Below, one piece after another: positions 18,296 through 25,901 of a stretch of 64,000 nt of DNA. Under the pieces are notes generated by a model. The model was not told the origin of the DNA and did not search any database. It saw only the letters and a program-made list of their open reading frames with translations. The first letter of the stretch is position 1. Each line of letters opens with the position of its first letter. Origin of the DNA: Lentisalinibacter salinarum (lineage in GTDB: Bacteria > Pseudomonadota > Gammaproteobacteria > Steroidobacterales > Woeseiaceae); NCBI RefSeq assembly GCF_040706555.1, contig NZ_JAPDRH010000004.1, positions 415,588 through 479,587 on the forward strand, written 5' to 3'. A program made the position numbers and the translations under genes.

Positions 18296-18706
18296 ATGCA
18301 CAAACAACATCCTTCCATCCGTGCGATCCGCGGATCGCCTTTCTTCATTGCACTTTCCGCTACCGGCCTGCTTTTGCTGGCAGGCTGTGCCACGGCACCC
18401 GTGCCTCCAACCCAGGCGCTGCAGGCGGCCGAGTCGGCGATTTCCAATGCCGAACAGGCCCGGGTCGCCGATTACGCGTCCTCTGAACTCACGACGGCGC
18501 GCACGAAGCTCGCGTCGGCCCACACCGCCGCGCGCGACGAGCGGATGATAGACGCCGAGTACCTGGCCATCGAGTCGCGCACGCATGCCGAAGTCGCCCT
18601 GGCCCGGGCCGAGGAGATGAAAGCCAAGGCCGTCAACGACGACATGCAGCAGAGCATTGACACTCTGAAGCAGGAAATGCAGCGCGCCACAGGAGAACGT
18701 CAATGA
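18296..18706 (+). CDS. DUF4398-type lipoprotein
   Basis: The 136-residue protein has a lipobox (LLLAGC, Cys about 31) after a hydrophobic signal, followed by a helical, Ala-rich coiled-coil-like region (TQALQAAESAISNAEQARVADYASSELTTARTKL) of the DUF4398 family. It is probably anchored in the outer membrane. ATG at 18296 follows ACAGGA. The stop overlaps the start of the OmpA-like gene (ATGA), so both are coupled and probably act together at the cell envelope. The 18007-18295 gap upstream showed no gene. Confidence 0.85.
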   Translation: MHKQHPSIRAIRGSPFFIALSATGLLLLAGCATAPVPPTQALQAAESAISNAEQARVADYASSELTTARTKLASAHTAARDERMIDAEYLAIESRTHAEVALARAEEMKAKAVNDDMQQSIDTLKQEMQRATGERQ

Positions 18707-19596
18707 ACGCCTCAGCCATGACATCAAGCCGAGCGGCGCTGGTCGCCGCGGGTTTCTTCCTTCTGTCTGCCTGTGCAACGACGCCGGAGGTGCCGGAAGC
18801 GCCGCTTGAGTCTCGCGTCAAGCTGACCGCACTCCAGTCCGATTCCCAACTCGCCACCCGTGCACCGGTGGAGATGAAGGCAGCAGAGGCTGCTGTCGCA
18901 GCAGCCGAAGCGCCTCGCCCGGATGGCAAGTACGCTACCCACTTGGCATTACTGGCCGACCAGAAGGTCGAGATTGCCCGCGCGCGCGCCCAGAGCCGCC
19001 AGTACGAGGACCAGCGTCAGGCCCTGAGCGAGAAGAGCGAGCGTGCCCGCCTCGAGGCCCGTACACAGGAAGCCGACCGCGCGCGCAGTGACGCACAGTC
19101 CGCTCGCGCCGACGCCGAGTCGGCCAGGGCGGACGCATCCAGCGCACGCGACGAGGTTGCCGCCTCGCAGGCGGCGCGCCTGGAACTGCAGCGCCAGATC
19201 ACGGAGCTCAATGCCCGTGAAACGGATCGCGGCCTGGTCGTCACCCTGGGCGATCTGCTTTTCGCCACAGGCAAGTCCGATCTGACGGGCGGCGCGGGGG
19301 CCAACCTTGACAAGTTGGCGGCCTTCCTCGGCGAGTACGATGATCGCACCGTTCTGATCGAAGGCCACACCGACAGCGTCGGTAGCGAAGAGTCGAACCA
19401 GTTCCTGTCGCAGCGTCGTGCGGAGTCGGTGAAAAGCTACCTGGTCGGCCGCGGGGTGCAGGCGAATCGCCTGAGCACGCTCGGGCTCGGTCAGGGCTCG
19501 CCGGTGTCCAGCAACGATACCGCTACGGGCCGGCAGCAGAATCGTCGCGTAGAGGTGATAATCTCGAACTCGACGACGCTTTCCGGTACCAACTGA
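18703..19596 (+). CDS. OmpA-family lipoprotein with N-terminal DUF4398-like helices
   Basis: The 297-residue protein has a lipobox LLSACA (Cys about 25). An N-terminal region resembles the preceding DUF4398 protein, and a long Ala/Arg/Asp coiled coil (about 85-165) with repeated ADAESARAD-like units follows. The C-terminal OmpA domain (about 180-290: LVVTLGDLLFATGKSDL, IEGHTDSVGSEESNQFLSQRRAESV, NRRVEVII) binds peptidoglycan in this family. The protein should tether outer membrane to cell wall. A strong terminator follows at 19615. Confidence 0.92.
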   Translation: MNASAMTSSRAALVAAGFFLLSACATTPEVPEAPLESRVKLTALQSDSQLATRAPVEMKAAEAAVAAAEAPRPDGKYATHLALLADQKVEIARARAQSRQYEDQRQALSEKSERARLEARTQEADRARSDAQSARADAESARADASSARDEVAASQAARLELQRQITELNARETDRGLVVTLGDLLFATGKSDLTGGAGANLDKLAAFLGEYDDRTVLIEGHTDSVGSEESNQFLSQRRAESVKSYLVGRGVQANRLSTLGLGQGSPVSSNDTATGRQQNRRVEVIISNSTTLSGTN

Positions 19597-19614
19597 TTCT
19601 TCTGGTCAAGTTCA

Positions 19615-19648
19615 GGCCCGCCAGGCGTGAGCCCGGCGGGCCGTTTTT
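19615..19648 (+). terminator. Rho-independent terminator
   Basis: The inverted repeat GGCCCGCC (19615-19622) and GGCGGGCC (19635-19642) flanks a 12-nt loop and is followed by G and five T residues. It ends the DUF4398/OmpA operon and lies 32 bp before the CsbD start. Confidence 0.88.
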
Positions 19649-19679
19649 CACCAGCCACCACCGCAAACAGGCAGTAGTC

Positions 19680-19859
19680 ATGAACAAGCAGCAGGTCAAA
19701 GGCGAATTGCACAAGGCCAAAGGCAAGGTCAAGGAAGTGACCGGCCGTGCCACGGACAACCATAAAATGGAGCACGAGGGCGAGCGCGAGCAGGCCAAGG
19801 GATCCATTCAGAAGGCCTGGGGCAAGCTCAAGGACAAGGTAAGGAAGGCCGCAAAGTGA
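19680..19859 (+). CDS. CsbD-family small stress protein
   Basis: The product is a 59-residue hydrophilic, Lys/Glu-rich protein starting MNKQQVKGELHKAKGKVKEV and containing KGSIQKAWGKLKDKV, matching the repeated pattern of CsbD/YjbJ stress proteins. It was found by translating the region directly, as it is shorter than usual gene-calling limits. Family members are induced by general stress or phosphate limitation, and their molecular role is unclear. It lies just after the terminator of the OmpA operon and probably has its own promoter. Confidence 0.88.
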   Translation: MNKQQVKGELHKAKGKVKEVTGRATDNHKMEHEGEREQAKGSIQKAWGKLKDKVRKAAK

Positions 19860-19894
19860 GCCCTGAGGTCCGCTCTAGTCGCGATCCGGTTGAG

Positions 19895-20070
19895 AAGGAG
19901 CGGCGCCTCCAACTCCGCGAGCAGTATCTACTCTGACTCTGCCAGGCCCTCGGCCAACATCGCGCTCATCTTCAGGGGAAACTCCCCGCCCAGCACCATG
20001 AAGACCGCGATCACCAGCAGCAGGTGTACAAAACCACCGATGGTCCCGATCCGAGGCCGGTTTTCGCAGT
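19895..20070 (-). pseudogene. Remnant of an lmo0937-cls gene pair joined by deletion
   Basis: On the minus strand the frame reads IGTIGGFVHLLLVIAVFMVL and continues as GGEFPLKMSAMLAEGLAESE before a stop. The first part matches the lmo0937-like peptide encoded at 27316-27465 (TIGGFVHVLLVIAVVMVL). The second matches the C-terminus of the PLD protein at 25902 (LGGDFAGQMNAMFAEDLAESE). After the stop, a further LAE...RRRS-like tail is detectable in shifted frames. About 1.4 kb of the PLD gene is missing. This is a relic of a second copy of that locus. Confidence 0.75.
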
Positions 20071-20097
20071 CCGGTATTCCTGCCCGCGGGTAAAGTC

Positions 20098-21017
20098 CTA
20101 ACGACTGCCGACGGATTCGATCGAACCAGCAGTGGTATCCTGGCCGGGCGCATCTCCCGCGGCCGCGAGTTCGGCAAGGGTCTGCGCAAGGTTGTTGCGA
20201 GCCGTGTGAAATCCCGGTTCGAGCTCGAGCGCATGCCGGTAGGCGGCTGCGGCCGCCGCCAGGTCGCGTTGCAGGTAGCGTACGTTTCCCAGCGCCGTCC
20301 ACGCCATGGGCTCTCTCGGCCAGCGTGCCACCGCCGCCGTGTAACCCTCCGCAGCGAGTTCGAGGTTGCCCGTGGACTCGAAGGGTGCCACCGCGCGCAA
20401 CCAACCGAGCACATCGGCGCTGGCGGGCGGTTCGCCGGCTTCGACCGCTATCATGGCCCAGCGCCCGCCACGGTCCCAGCTGGCGAGGAACGGAACGGCC
20501 TCGCGCTCCGCGCGCGGCGTGTAATGCCGGAGCGCATCAGGACCTTCTCCGCTGCCGGGTCGAAGCCTACCAGTACCGCGTAATGCCATACCGGCCAGCG
20601 GGCGAGGCCGAGGTTTTGCAGCAACAGCACGGGGTGCCCGTCGCGCAGCTCTGCGAGTATTGGCGCGAGGTTCTCCGGCAGCACGTATGGGACGCGCCCG
20701 TGACTGCGTGTCGCCGCAAGCATCTCGGCCTGAAGGCTGCCGCGGCGGTCGGGTACGTAGACGTGAGAGACGAGTTGCGCAGGCGTCACGTCGACGCCGC
20801 TGTGGGTAAGCACGGTGGCGAGCGCTGCCGGTCCGCACTGGTATTCATCCTGCGGGAAGAAGGGTACCCGGACGAGTTCGACCGGGTCTCCGGCGTCGCG
20901 GAGTACCTGGTGCTCGGGGCCGACAGCGCAGGCGCCCAGCACAAGCTGGGTGATGGTCGCAAGGATCAGGATCTGCGCGCGCACGACGAAGCGCGACAGC
21001 CCTTGCAGCGCTTGCAC
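20098..21017 (-). pseudogene. PA2778-family C39-like peptidase/TPR protein, frameshifted
   Basis: The N-terminal frame (21017 to about 20520) encodes a lipoprotein-type signal (VLGACAVG) and a cysteine-peptidase C39-like domain with VPFFPQDEYQCGPAALATVL and a His in WPVWHYAVLVGFD. After LMRSGITRRA the match continues in another frame (ERE-AVPFLASWDRGGRWAMIAVEAGE) into a TPR-like C-terminus (PMAWTALGNVRYLQRDLAAAAAAYRHALELEPGFHTARNNLAQ). The shift lies in the CGCCGCGCGCG run near 20520 and is explained by one extra CG dinucleotide. It may be a real inactivation or a sequence error. The PA2779-like partner is next upstream. Confidence 0.8.
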
Positions 21018-21045
21018 GCCACAAAGGCTGTCGCGAAACAGTGGT

Positions 21046-21414
21046 TCAGATTTTGGTGAAAATGTTGGTGACGCCTGTCATTTCGAGAATGAACAGGACC
21101 ACGAACACCACGCCGATCACGGCCAGCACGCCGCCGGCCGGGTCGGTTTCCATGCTGATCGCGAGCTGTTGCAGTTCGGCGTCCGACATTGCTGCCATTC
21201 GCGCCCGGACCATTTCGGGTGCCACGCCCCAGTCCGAGAGCTGAGAGGCGACAGTATCCTGTGCGAGTATCATCTCAATCCGGTCCAGCGTATGCGTCCG
21301 GGTTTCCTGCGCCACCATCTGTTCCGTGCCCACGATGCCCGCACGGGCGGGCAGTGAGCTCACCAGCATTGCTGCGAGCGTGAGGGCTATCACGACGCTA
21401 TTCGTACTCTTCAT
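21046..21414 (-). CDS. PA2779-family membrane protein
   Basis: The 122-residue protein has an N-terminal signal/transmembrane segment, a central helical part (RTHTLDRIEMILAQDTVASQLSDWGVAPEMVRARMAAMSDAELQQLA) and a C-terminal transmembrane helix (GVLAVIGVVFVVLFILEMTGV), which is the layout of PA2779-like proteins. These are found next to PA2778-like peptidases, as here with 28 bp spacing. Start ATG at 21414 follows AAGGAG by 8 nt. Function unknown; a membrane complex with the peptidase is inferred from constant gene pairing. Confidence 0.85.
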   Translation of the reverse strand: MKSTNSVVIALTLAAMLVSSLPARAGIVGTEQMVAQETRTHTLDRIEMILAQDTVASQLSDWGVAPEMVRARMAAMSDAELQQLAISMETDPAGGVLAVIGVVFVVLFILEMTGVTNIFTKI

Positions 21415-21546
21415 GATTCGACTCCTTGGGGGGGGGTAGCTGCGTGGTCCGCCACGCGCGATACGGGGTAATGGAATTGCAGCGATCAACTGCTTTCAGT
21501 ACTGAAGATAGCGCATCGACGGACTGCTATCTGTGCGCTGGCGAAC

Positions 21547-22275
21547 CTACCGGGGCTGTTCGGACTTAGCGTGCGGCAGCAGGCGGTCGGTCTCTTTCTT
21601 GACCACGGCATAGCATTCGCAGCTCAACCCCTCGAGTCTCTCGCGGTCCAGCACTTCGATGCGTCCGCGGTGATAAGCGATGACGCCGAGCCGTTGCAGC
21701 TTACCCGCGGCTTCGGTAACGCCTTCCCTGCGCACGCCGAGCATGTTGGCGATCAGCTCCTGCGTCATGGTCAATTCGGTCGACCGTAACCGATCGAGAG
21801 ACAGCAGCAGCCACCGGCAGAGTTGCTGGTCGATGCTGTGATGCCGGTTGCAGACTGCGGTCTGCGCCATCTGCGTGATCAGCGCCTGGGTATAACGCAG
21901 CATCAGTACCTGCAGGTCGCCATGCCGGTTGAACTCGTCCTTGAGCAGCTGGCCGGCCAGCCTGTAGGCGTGCCCCCCGCTCTGGACGATCGCGCGGCTG
22001 GTGGTGCTCTCGCCACCCATGAACACGGCGATCCCGACGATACCCTCGTTGCCTACCACGGAGATCTCCGCCGAAGAGCCGTTTTCCATGACGTACAGCA
22101 GGGATATGATCGAGTCAGTCGGAAAATAGACCTGCCGCGATGATTCGCCCGATTCATAGAGAACCTTGCCGAGAGGCATCTCCATCAGGTCGAGATGCGA
22201 AAACAGGCGGTGCTGTGCTTCCGTCGGCAAGGCGGCGAGCAGCTGATTCTGTTCCGGGGCAGGCGTGGTCGACAT
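21547..22275 (-). CDS. Crp/Fnr-family regulator (first copy)
   Basis: The 242-residue protein has an N-terminal cyclic-nucleotide-binding-like beta roll (about 12-130) and a C-terminal helix-turn-helix (LTMTQELIANMLGVRREGVTEAAGKLQRLGVI). No Fnr-type cysteine cluster is visible in the N-terminus, and the cAMP-contact RxS pattern is not conserved, so the effector is unknown. The C-terminal SCECYAVVKKE is shared with the second copy at 24.6 kb. The start may be ATG at 22275 or GTG at 22284. A perfect palindrome 60 bp upstream could be its operator. Confidence 0.88.
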   Translation of the reverse strand: MSTTPAPEQNQLLAALPTEAQHRLFSHLDLMEMPLGKVLYESGESSRQVYFPTDSIISLLYVMENGSSAEISVVGNEGIVGIAVFMGGESTTSRAIVQSGGHAYRLAGQLLKDEFNRHGDLQVLMLRYTQALITQMAQTAVCNRHHSIDQQLCRWLLLSLDRLRSTELTMTQELIANMLGVRREGVTEAAGKLQRLGVIAYHRGRIEVLDRERLEGLSCECYAVVKKETDRLLPHAKSEQPR

Positions 22276-22334
22276 TGGAGTCACGAGTGGCTGTGTTCGT
22301 TCCTGAAAGGCTATCCCGGGAACATCTTACCATC

Positions 22335-22350
22335 TGTACGCCATCGTACA
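22335..22350. promoter_or_regulatory. Perfect palindrome TGTACG-N4-CGTACA upstream of the Crp/Fnr-type gene
   Basis: Two 6-bp half sites, TGTACG and CGTACA, are separated by CCAT, about 60 bp upstream of the start of the regulator at 21547-22275. The 6-4-6 spacing resembles Crp/Fnr dimer sites. Autoregulation is an inference. Confidence 0.55.
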
Positions 22351-22534
22351 TTCAGCGCGCGTCCGCCGGGCCACGTCGCGAATCCCCGGAGCAGGCGCGT
22401 GCGCCATCGAAGGGACCTCTCCGCCCGTATCGACCAGCCTGTCGGCAGGTGGCGAAGTGCCACATCACGCCAGCAGCTGGTGCTGTACGGGGAGCCCTGA
22501 TGATCAGGGTACTGTCCTGAACAGGTTCAGATCT

Positions 22535-22747
22535 TCAACAATCGGTATCCTCTGCGTTGACGGAGTCCTTGATGTCTTCACAGGCATCTTCAATTGCGTT
22601 GCCTGTGTCTTTCGCTATGTCCTTGGTCTTTTGTGCCGCGTCGTCGATAGCCTCGCCAGCATTCTCAGCCGCGCTGTCATTCGTATCACAGGCCGTGACC
22701 GTGAACGAAGCCACAGTCAGAAGCAGTAGCAGTTTTGCAATGTTCAT
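22535..22747 (-). CDS. Small entericidin/YtxH-like lipoprotein
   Basis: The 70-residue product has a signal and lipobox (TVTAC, Cys20) followed by a short Asp/Ala/Lys-rich helix (AENAGEAIDDAAQKTKDIAKDTGNAIEDACEDIKDSV) that resembles entericidin-like or YtxH-like stress lipoproteins. Two further Cys lie near the C-terminus. The ATG at 22747 has GAAGG upstream. The function is unknown and envelope stress is a guess from the neighbours. Confidence 0.75.
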   Translation of the reverse strand: MNIAKLLLLLTVASFTVTACDTNDSAAENAGEAIDDAAQKTKDIAKDTGNAIEDACEDIKDSVNAEDTDC

Positions 22748-22892
22748 AAAGATACCTTCGGGAAATAAGTGAAACGGCTTTGGCCGGTGGAGCGCAGGGC
22801 GCGACCAGCACGGTCCTCGCCGCTTATCGGCTTCCGCTGGTTGGGGAATCGTCGCTGGCGCGGCCACGGATCAATAATGACTCAGCGGCAAA

Positions 22893-23084
22893 TCAGCGGT
22901 CGGTGCGCTTGAGCACATAGCGCCACCGGGACGGGGCTTGCGGCAGCGCCCCTCCCTCGTTCTCCCAGTCTTGTACGGCCAGGAGGGCAGGTGGAGCAGG
23001 TCTTGGAAGACTGATAACCCGCTCCGCAGTAATTGTGGGTGTCGTGTGCGGATTGGTCATGTCCCGGTCACTGTGATTGATCAC
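22893..23084 (-). CDS. Small hypothetical protein overlapping the GGDEF gene
   Basis: The 63-codon frame starts with GTG overlapping the stop of the diguanylate cyclase gene (GTGA), with an internal ATG at 23060. The product is Pro-rich (SLPRPAPPALLAVQDWENEGGALPQAPSRWRYVLKRTDR) with no known domain. The overlap suggests translational coupling, but the lack of recognisable homology keeps this uncertain. Confidence 0.4.
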   Translation of the reverse strand: MINHSDRDMTNPHTTPTITAERVISLPRPAPPALLAVQDWENEGGALPQAPSRWRYVLKRTDR

Positions 23085-24505
23085 ACTGGCCCGTCCCGGG
23101 TATCCGTTCGTCGGGCGAAGCGGAAACCCTCGTGACCCCGACCGGCTTTGGCCTCGTACATGGCGAGATCGGCGGATCGCAGAAGAGCGTCGAGGTGATC
23201 GCCGTCGTCCGGGTAAAGACTGATGCCTATGCTGGCGCTGACCCGGATCCGGACACTATCGTCACCGATTATTAGTGGCTCGGAAATGGCGGCCAGAACT
23301 GACCTGGCGATCCGCGCCGCGTCCGGCCGGCACGCGACCTCCGTCAACAGGATGACGAACTCGTCACCGCCGCGCCGACAGACCGTGTCGCTTTCCCGCA
23401 CACAGGCTTCGAGACGACGAGCTATAGCCCGGAGAATCTGGTCGCCATAGTGGTGTCCGTGTTCATCATTGACCTTCTTGAATAAGTTCAGATCGATGAA
23501 CAGGAGAGCAGCCTTCTGATGATGACGGCGTGCGAGGCTGACCACCTGCTTCAGGCGCTCTTGCAGCAACATTACATTCGCCAGCCCGGTCAGGTGGTCG
23601 TGCAGGGCGAGGTAGGCCATGCGCTGGGAGACCAGCCTCGACTGCGCCACATCGCGGAATACGATCACCGCGCCGGTCACGGCACCGTCACGGTCGCGGA
23701 TGGGAGCCGCAGAATCCTCGATACCGAGCTCGTTTCCATCGCGCCTCAGCAGCACGGACCCAATCGCCAGGCCGATCCTGCGATCTTCCGCGATAGCGCG
23801 CTTCGCCGGGTTGGGAGCTGCATCACGCGACGCTCTGTCGACGATCCGGAAGACCTTCTCGAGAGGCTCGCCCAACGCCTCCGCGCGCGGCCAGCCGGTG
23901 AGAGTCTCAGACTGCCGGTTCAGAAAGGTGATGGTGCCGGCCAGATCGGTCACCAGCACGGCGTCATCAACGGAATCGAGCATCACCTGGGTGCGCTCTT
24001 TCTCAGCGAACAGCGCCTCTTCTGCCGTGCGCAGCACAGATTCGGCAAGTCTGCGCTCAGTAATATCCTCTACGAACAAAAGGATAGCACCGGATTCGCT
24101 CTCACTTTGCCCGGTCGAGGCGTGCAACCGGACACAGACGGCACGACCATCCGGTCGGTTGATGCGGGCGTCAGCCTGAAACGGTTCCTTGGACTGGACT
24201 GCATGCAACCATCTGGTGTTCACCCGTTCGCGGTCACCCGGATCCAGCGGCGCGCTCCACCGAGCGCCGCAGACCTGTGCACGCGTCAGTCCCGTAATCA
24301 CTCGGTAGGCTGCGTTCGCGTAGAGGCAGTGGCCCGCCAGGTCGGACAGGCACATGCCCAGGGGGGAGAATTCGCACAGCCGCATGGCCAACTCCGGACC
24401 GAACAGGTCCGGCCCGGAGTTCGCAGCCGGCGCGGATGAAAGGCTTCGTACCATCGCTGTTTCGCTCATATGCGGCTTTGACCTCTGGGCGAATCTGACC
24501 GTCAT
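23081..24505 (-). CDS. PAS-PAS-GGDEF diguanylate cyclase
   Basis: In the 474-residue soluble protein, two PAS domains (about 40-160 with FSPLGMCLSDLAGHCLYANAAY, and 170-300 with MLDSVDDAVLVTDLAGTITFLN) are followed by a GGDEF domain (about 305-465). The active-site motif RRGGDEFVILL is intact and DLNLFKKVNDEHGH is present, so c-di-GMP synthesis is expected. No EAL domain and no transmembrane helix are seen. The PAS domains may bind a ligand or cofactor. Start is ATG at 24505 or 24469. It lies between the two Crp/Fnr-type genes. Confidence 0.92.
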   Translation of the reverse strand: MTVRFAQRSKPHMSETAMVRSLSSAPAANSGPDLFGPELAMRLCEFSPLGMCLSDLAGHCLYANAAYRVITGLTRAQVCGARWSAPLDPGDRERVNTRWLHAVQSKEPFQADARINRPDGRAVCVRLHASTGQSESESGAILLFVEDITERRLAESVLRTAEEALFAEKERTQVMLDSVDDAVLVTDLAGTITFLNRQSETLTGWPRAEALGEPLEKVFRIVDRASRDAAPNPAKRAIAEDRRIGLAIGSVLLRRDGNELGIEDSAAPIRDRDGAVTGAVIVFRDVAQSRLVSQRMAYLALHDHLTGLANVMLLQERLKQVVSLARRHHQKAALLFIDLNLFKKVNDEHGHHYGDQILRAIARRLEACVRESDTVCRRGGDEFVILLTEVACRPDAARIARSVLAAISEPLIIGDDSVRIRVSASIGISLYPDDGDHLDALLRSADLAMYEAKAGRGHEGFRFARRTDTRDGPV

Positions 24506-24575
24506 GGCCTCGCCGTGCCCTCAATCAGCCCTGCTCATGTTTGCGTTGACTCGTCCCTCGCCTTGATGTCCCCGA

Positions 24576-25334
24576 TCAGGGCTGCCCCCTCTGACTACGG
24601 GGCTGCAGCTGGTCCCGGCGCCCGTTCAGCTTCCCGTAGCATTCGCAGGACGCGGACTCGAGAGCGGCACGATCGAGGATAGTGACATCCCCGCGAGAAT
24701 AGCCGATGACACCAGCGGCCTGCAGCGCTCCGGCCGCCACGGTGACACCGCTCCTGCGGACCCCCAGCATATCCGACAGCACCTTGTGAGTGAGATGGAA
24801 ACTGCCGGTGCGGACGCGATCATCAGTTAGCAGGAGCAATCGGGCGAGCCGCTGATCGATCTGGTGAAACCGGGTGCAAGCCGTAGTCAGCGACAGTTCC
24901 AGCAGCCGCAGGTACAGATATCGCCCCAGCATTCTCCGTAATCCTGGACTGTGGCGCAGTTCCCGACGCAACCGCTGGACGGGAATCCGCATGGCGATGC
25001 CCGGGCTCTGTACCAGAGCGCGCAGCGGCACCTCGCCAACGCCAAGCAGCACCGTGGCGCCCAGCATGCCATCCCGGCCGATCAGTCCCATGTCGAGGGG
25101 TTTGTGTCCGTCCAGCGAAGCTACCTGGGAGATCAGGGCGTTGTGTGGAAAGTAGGCGTAGCGTGAGCGTTTTCCGGCCTCGCACAGTACTTCCCCGAGC
25201 AGTAGTTCGGCGGGCTCACAGGCGCTCAAGAGAGCGGCCTGCTGCCGGCGCGGGAGCGCGGCGATCAGGTCATTGGGGTCTGACGGGGCCGGCGGGGTGA
25301 CCAAGACGGATTCCTTCTTCGTGCTGCCAGGCAC
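24576..25334 (-). CDS. Crp/Fnr-family regulator (second copy)
   Basis: A 252-residue paralogue in architecture of the regulator at 21.5 kb: cyclic-nucleotide-binding-like N-terminus (LLLGEVLCEAGKRSRYAYFPHNALIS) and HTH (FHLTHKVLSDMLGVRRSGVTVAAGALQAAGVIGY), ending in SCECYGKLN. The effector is unknown. This subgroup often has no Fe-S Cys cluster, and none is visible here. Its presence with the first copy and a GGDEF protein suggests a stress-signalling block (inference). Palindromes lie 48-100 bp upstream. Confidence 0.88.
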   Translation of the reverse strand: MPGSTKKESVLVTPPAPSDPNDLIAALPRRQQAALLSACEPAELLLGEVLCEAGKRSRYAYFPHNALISQVASLDGHKPLDMGLIGRDGMLGATVLLGVGEVPLRALVQSPGIAMRIPVQRLRRELRHSPGLRRMLGRYLYLRLLELSLTTACTRFHQIDQRLARLLLLTDDRVRTGSFHLTHKVLSDMLGVRRSGVTVAAGALQAAGVIGYSRGDVTILDRAALESASCECYGKLNGRRDQLQPRSQRGQP

Positions 25335-25381
25335 GACGCGCGACTATTCATGTCCCGGGATCGTCGCCTGGCACTCTCTAT

Positions 25382-25396
25382 ATGCAGACTCTGCAT
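25382..25396. promoter_or_regulatory. Perfect palindrome ATGCAG-ACT-CTGCAT
   Basis: A 6-3-6 perfect inverted repeat 48 bp upstream of the second Crp/Fnr-type gene. A second, weaker dyad (GTGCC-TTA-GGGCAC) lies near 25420. Either may be an operator, but no factor can be assigned. Confidence 0.4.
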
Positions 25397-25600
25397 GAAT
25401 CGCCGAGGTCCGTCTGTGCCTTAGGGCACCAAGCCGAATCTGGCATGACGTTCTCCATCCAGGGCGTATGATCGAGCATTGTGGGAAGCTGACTCACGGG
25501 TCCTATTTGCTGAGGCGATGGTCAGTCTGCTTCATTAATGCGACGAGAATGCCGGGGCTGACAATCTCACTTTGGTGCCAGCGCATTGTGGACGACAGTG

Positions 25601-25813
25601 TCACTTGCTTGAGGACTTACCGAACACGAGCAGTCCCACGCCGGCGACGGCAGCAGCCGCGCCGAAAAGCAGGAACCAGGTGGTGGAGTCAGTGAAACGG
25701 CCGGTAACGGCCTCCGTCACCTGATCGCCCAGGCTCTGGGATGACTGATACCCGAAGAAAAGCAGGATCAGTCCGACAGCGAGCAAGACGATCGCCAGAA
25801 TTCTGTTGTTCAT
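25601..25813 (-). CDS. DUF3185-like small membrane protein
   Basis: The 70-residue protein has two transmembrane helices (MNNRILAIVLLAVGLILLFFGYQ and TTWFLLFGAAAAVAGVGLLVFG) joined by a polar linker with LGDQVTEAVTGRFTD, the pattern of DUF3185 proteins. The ATG at 25813 begins the hydrophobic segment. The frame is open upstream, but that part lacks membrane or domain signal. Function unknown. It follows the PLD gene on the same strand. Confidence 0.8.
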   Translation of the reverse strand: MNNRILAIVLLAVGLILLFFGYQSSQSLGDQVTEAVTGRFTDSTTWFLLFGAAAAVAGVGLLVFGKSSSK

Positions 25814-25901
25814 CGTTTCAGCCTCTCTTCGTGGGGCGGGCATCGCTTTCCGTCCTGGAGCGCGGTCCGCTTTACGATCGCCCGGCTCCGTGCCGGCGAG
25901 G

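Noticed and set aside
19875..20414. 179-codon minus-strand frame
   Set aside because: It is the wrong frame across the PA2778 3' end and the cls relic. The true signals are in the other frames.
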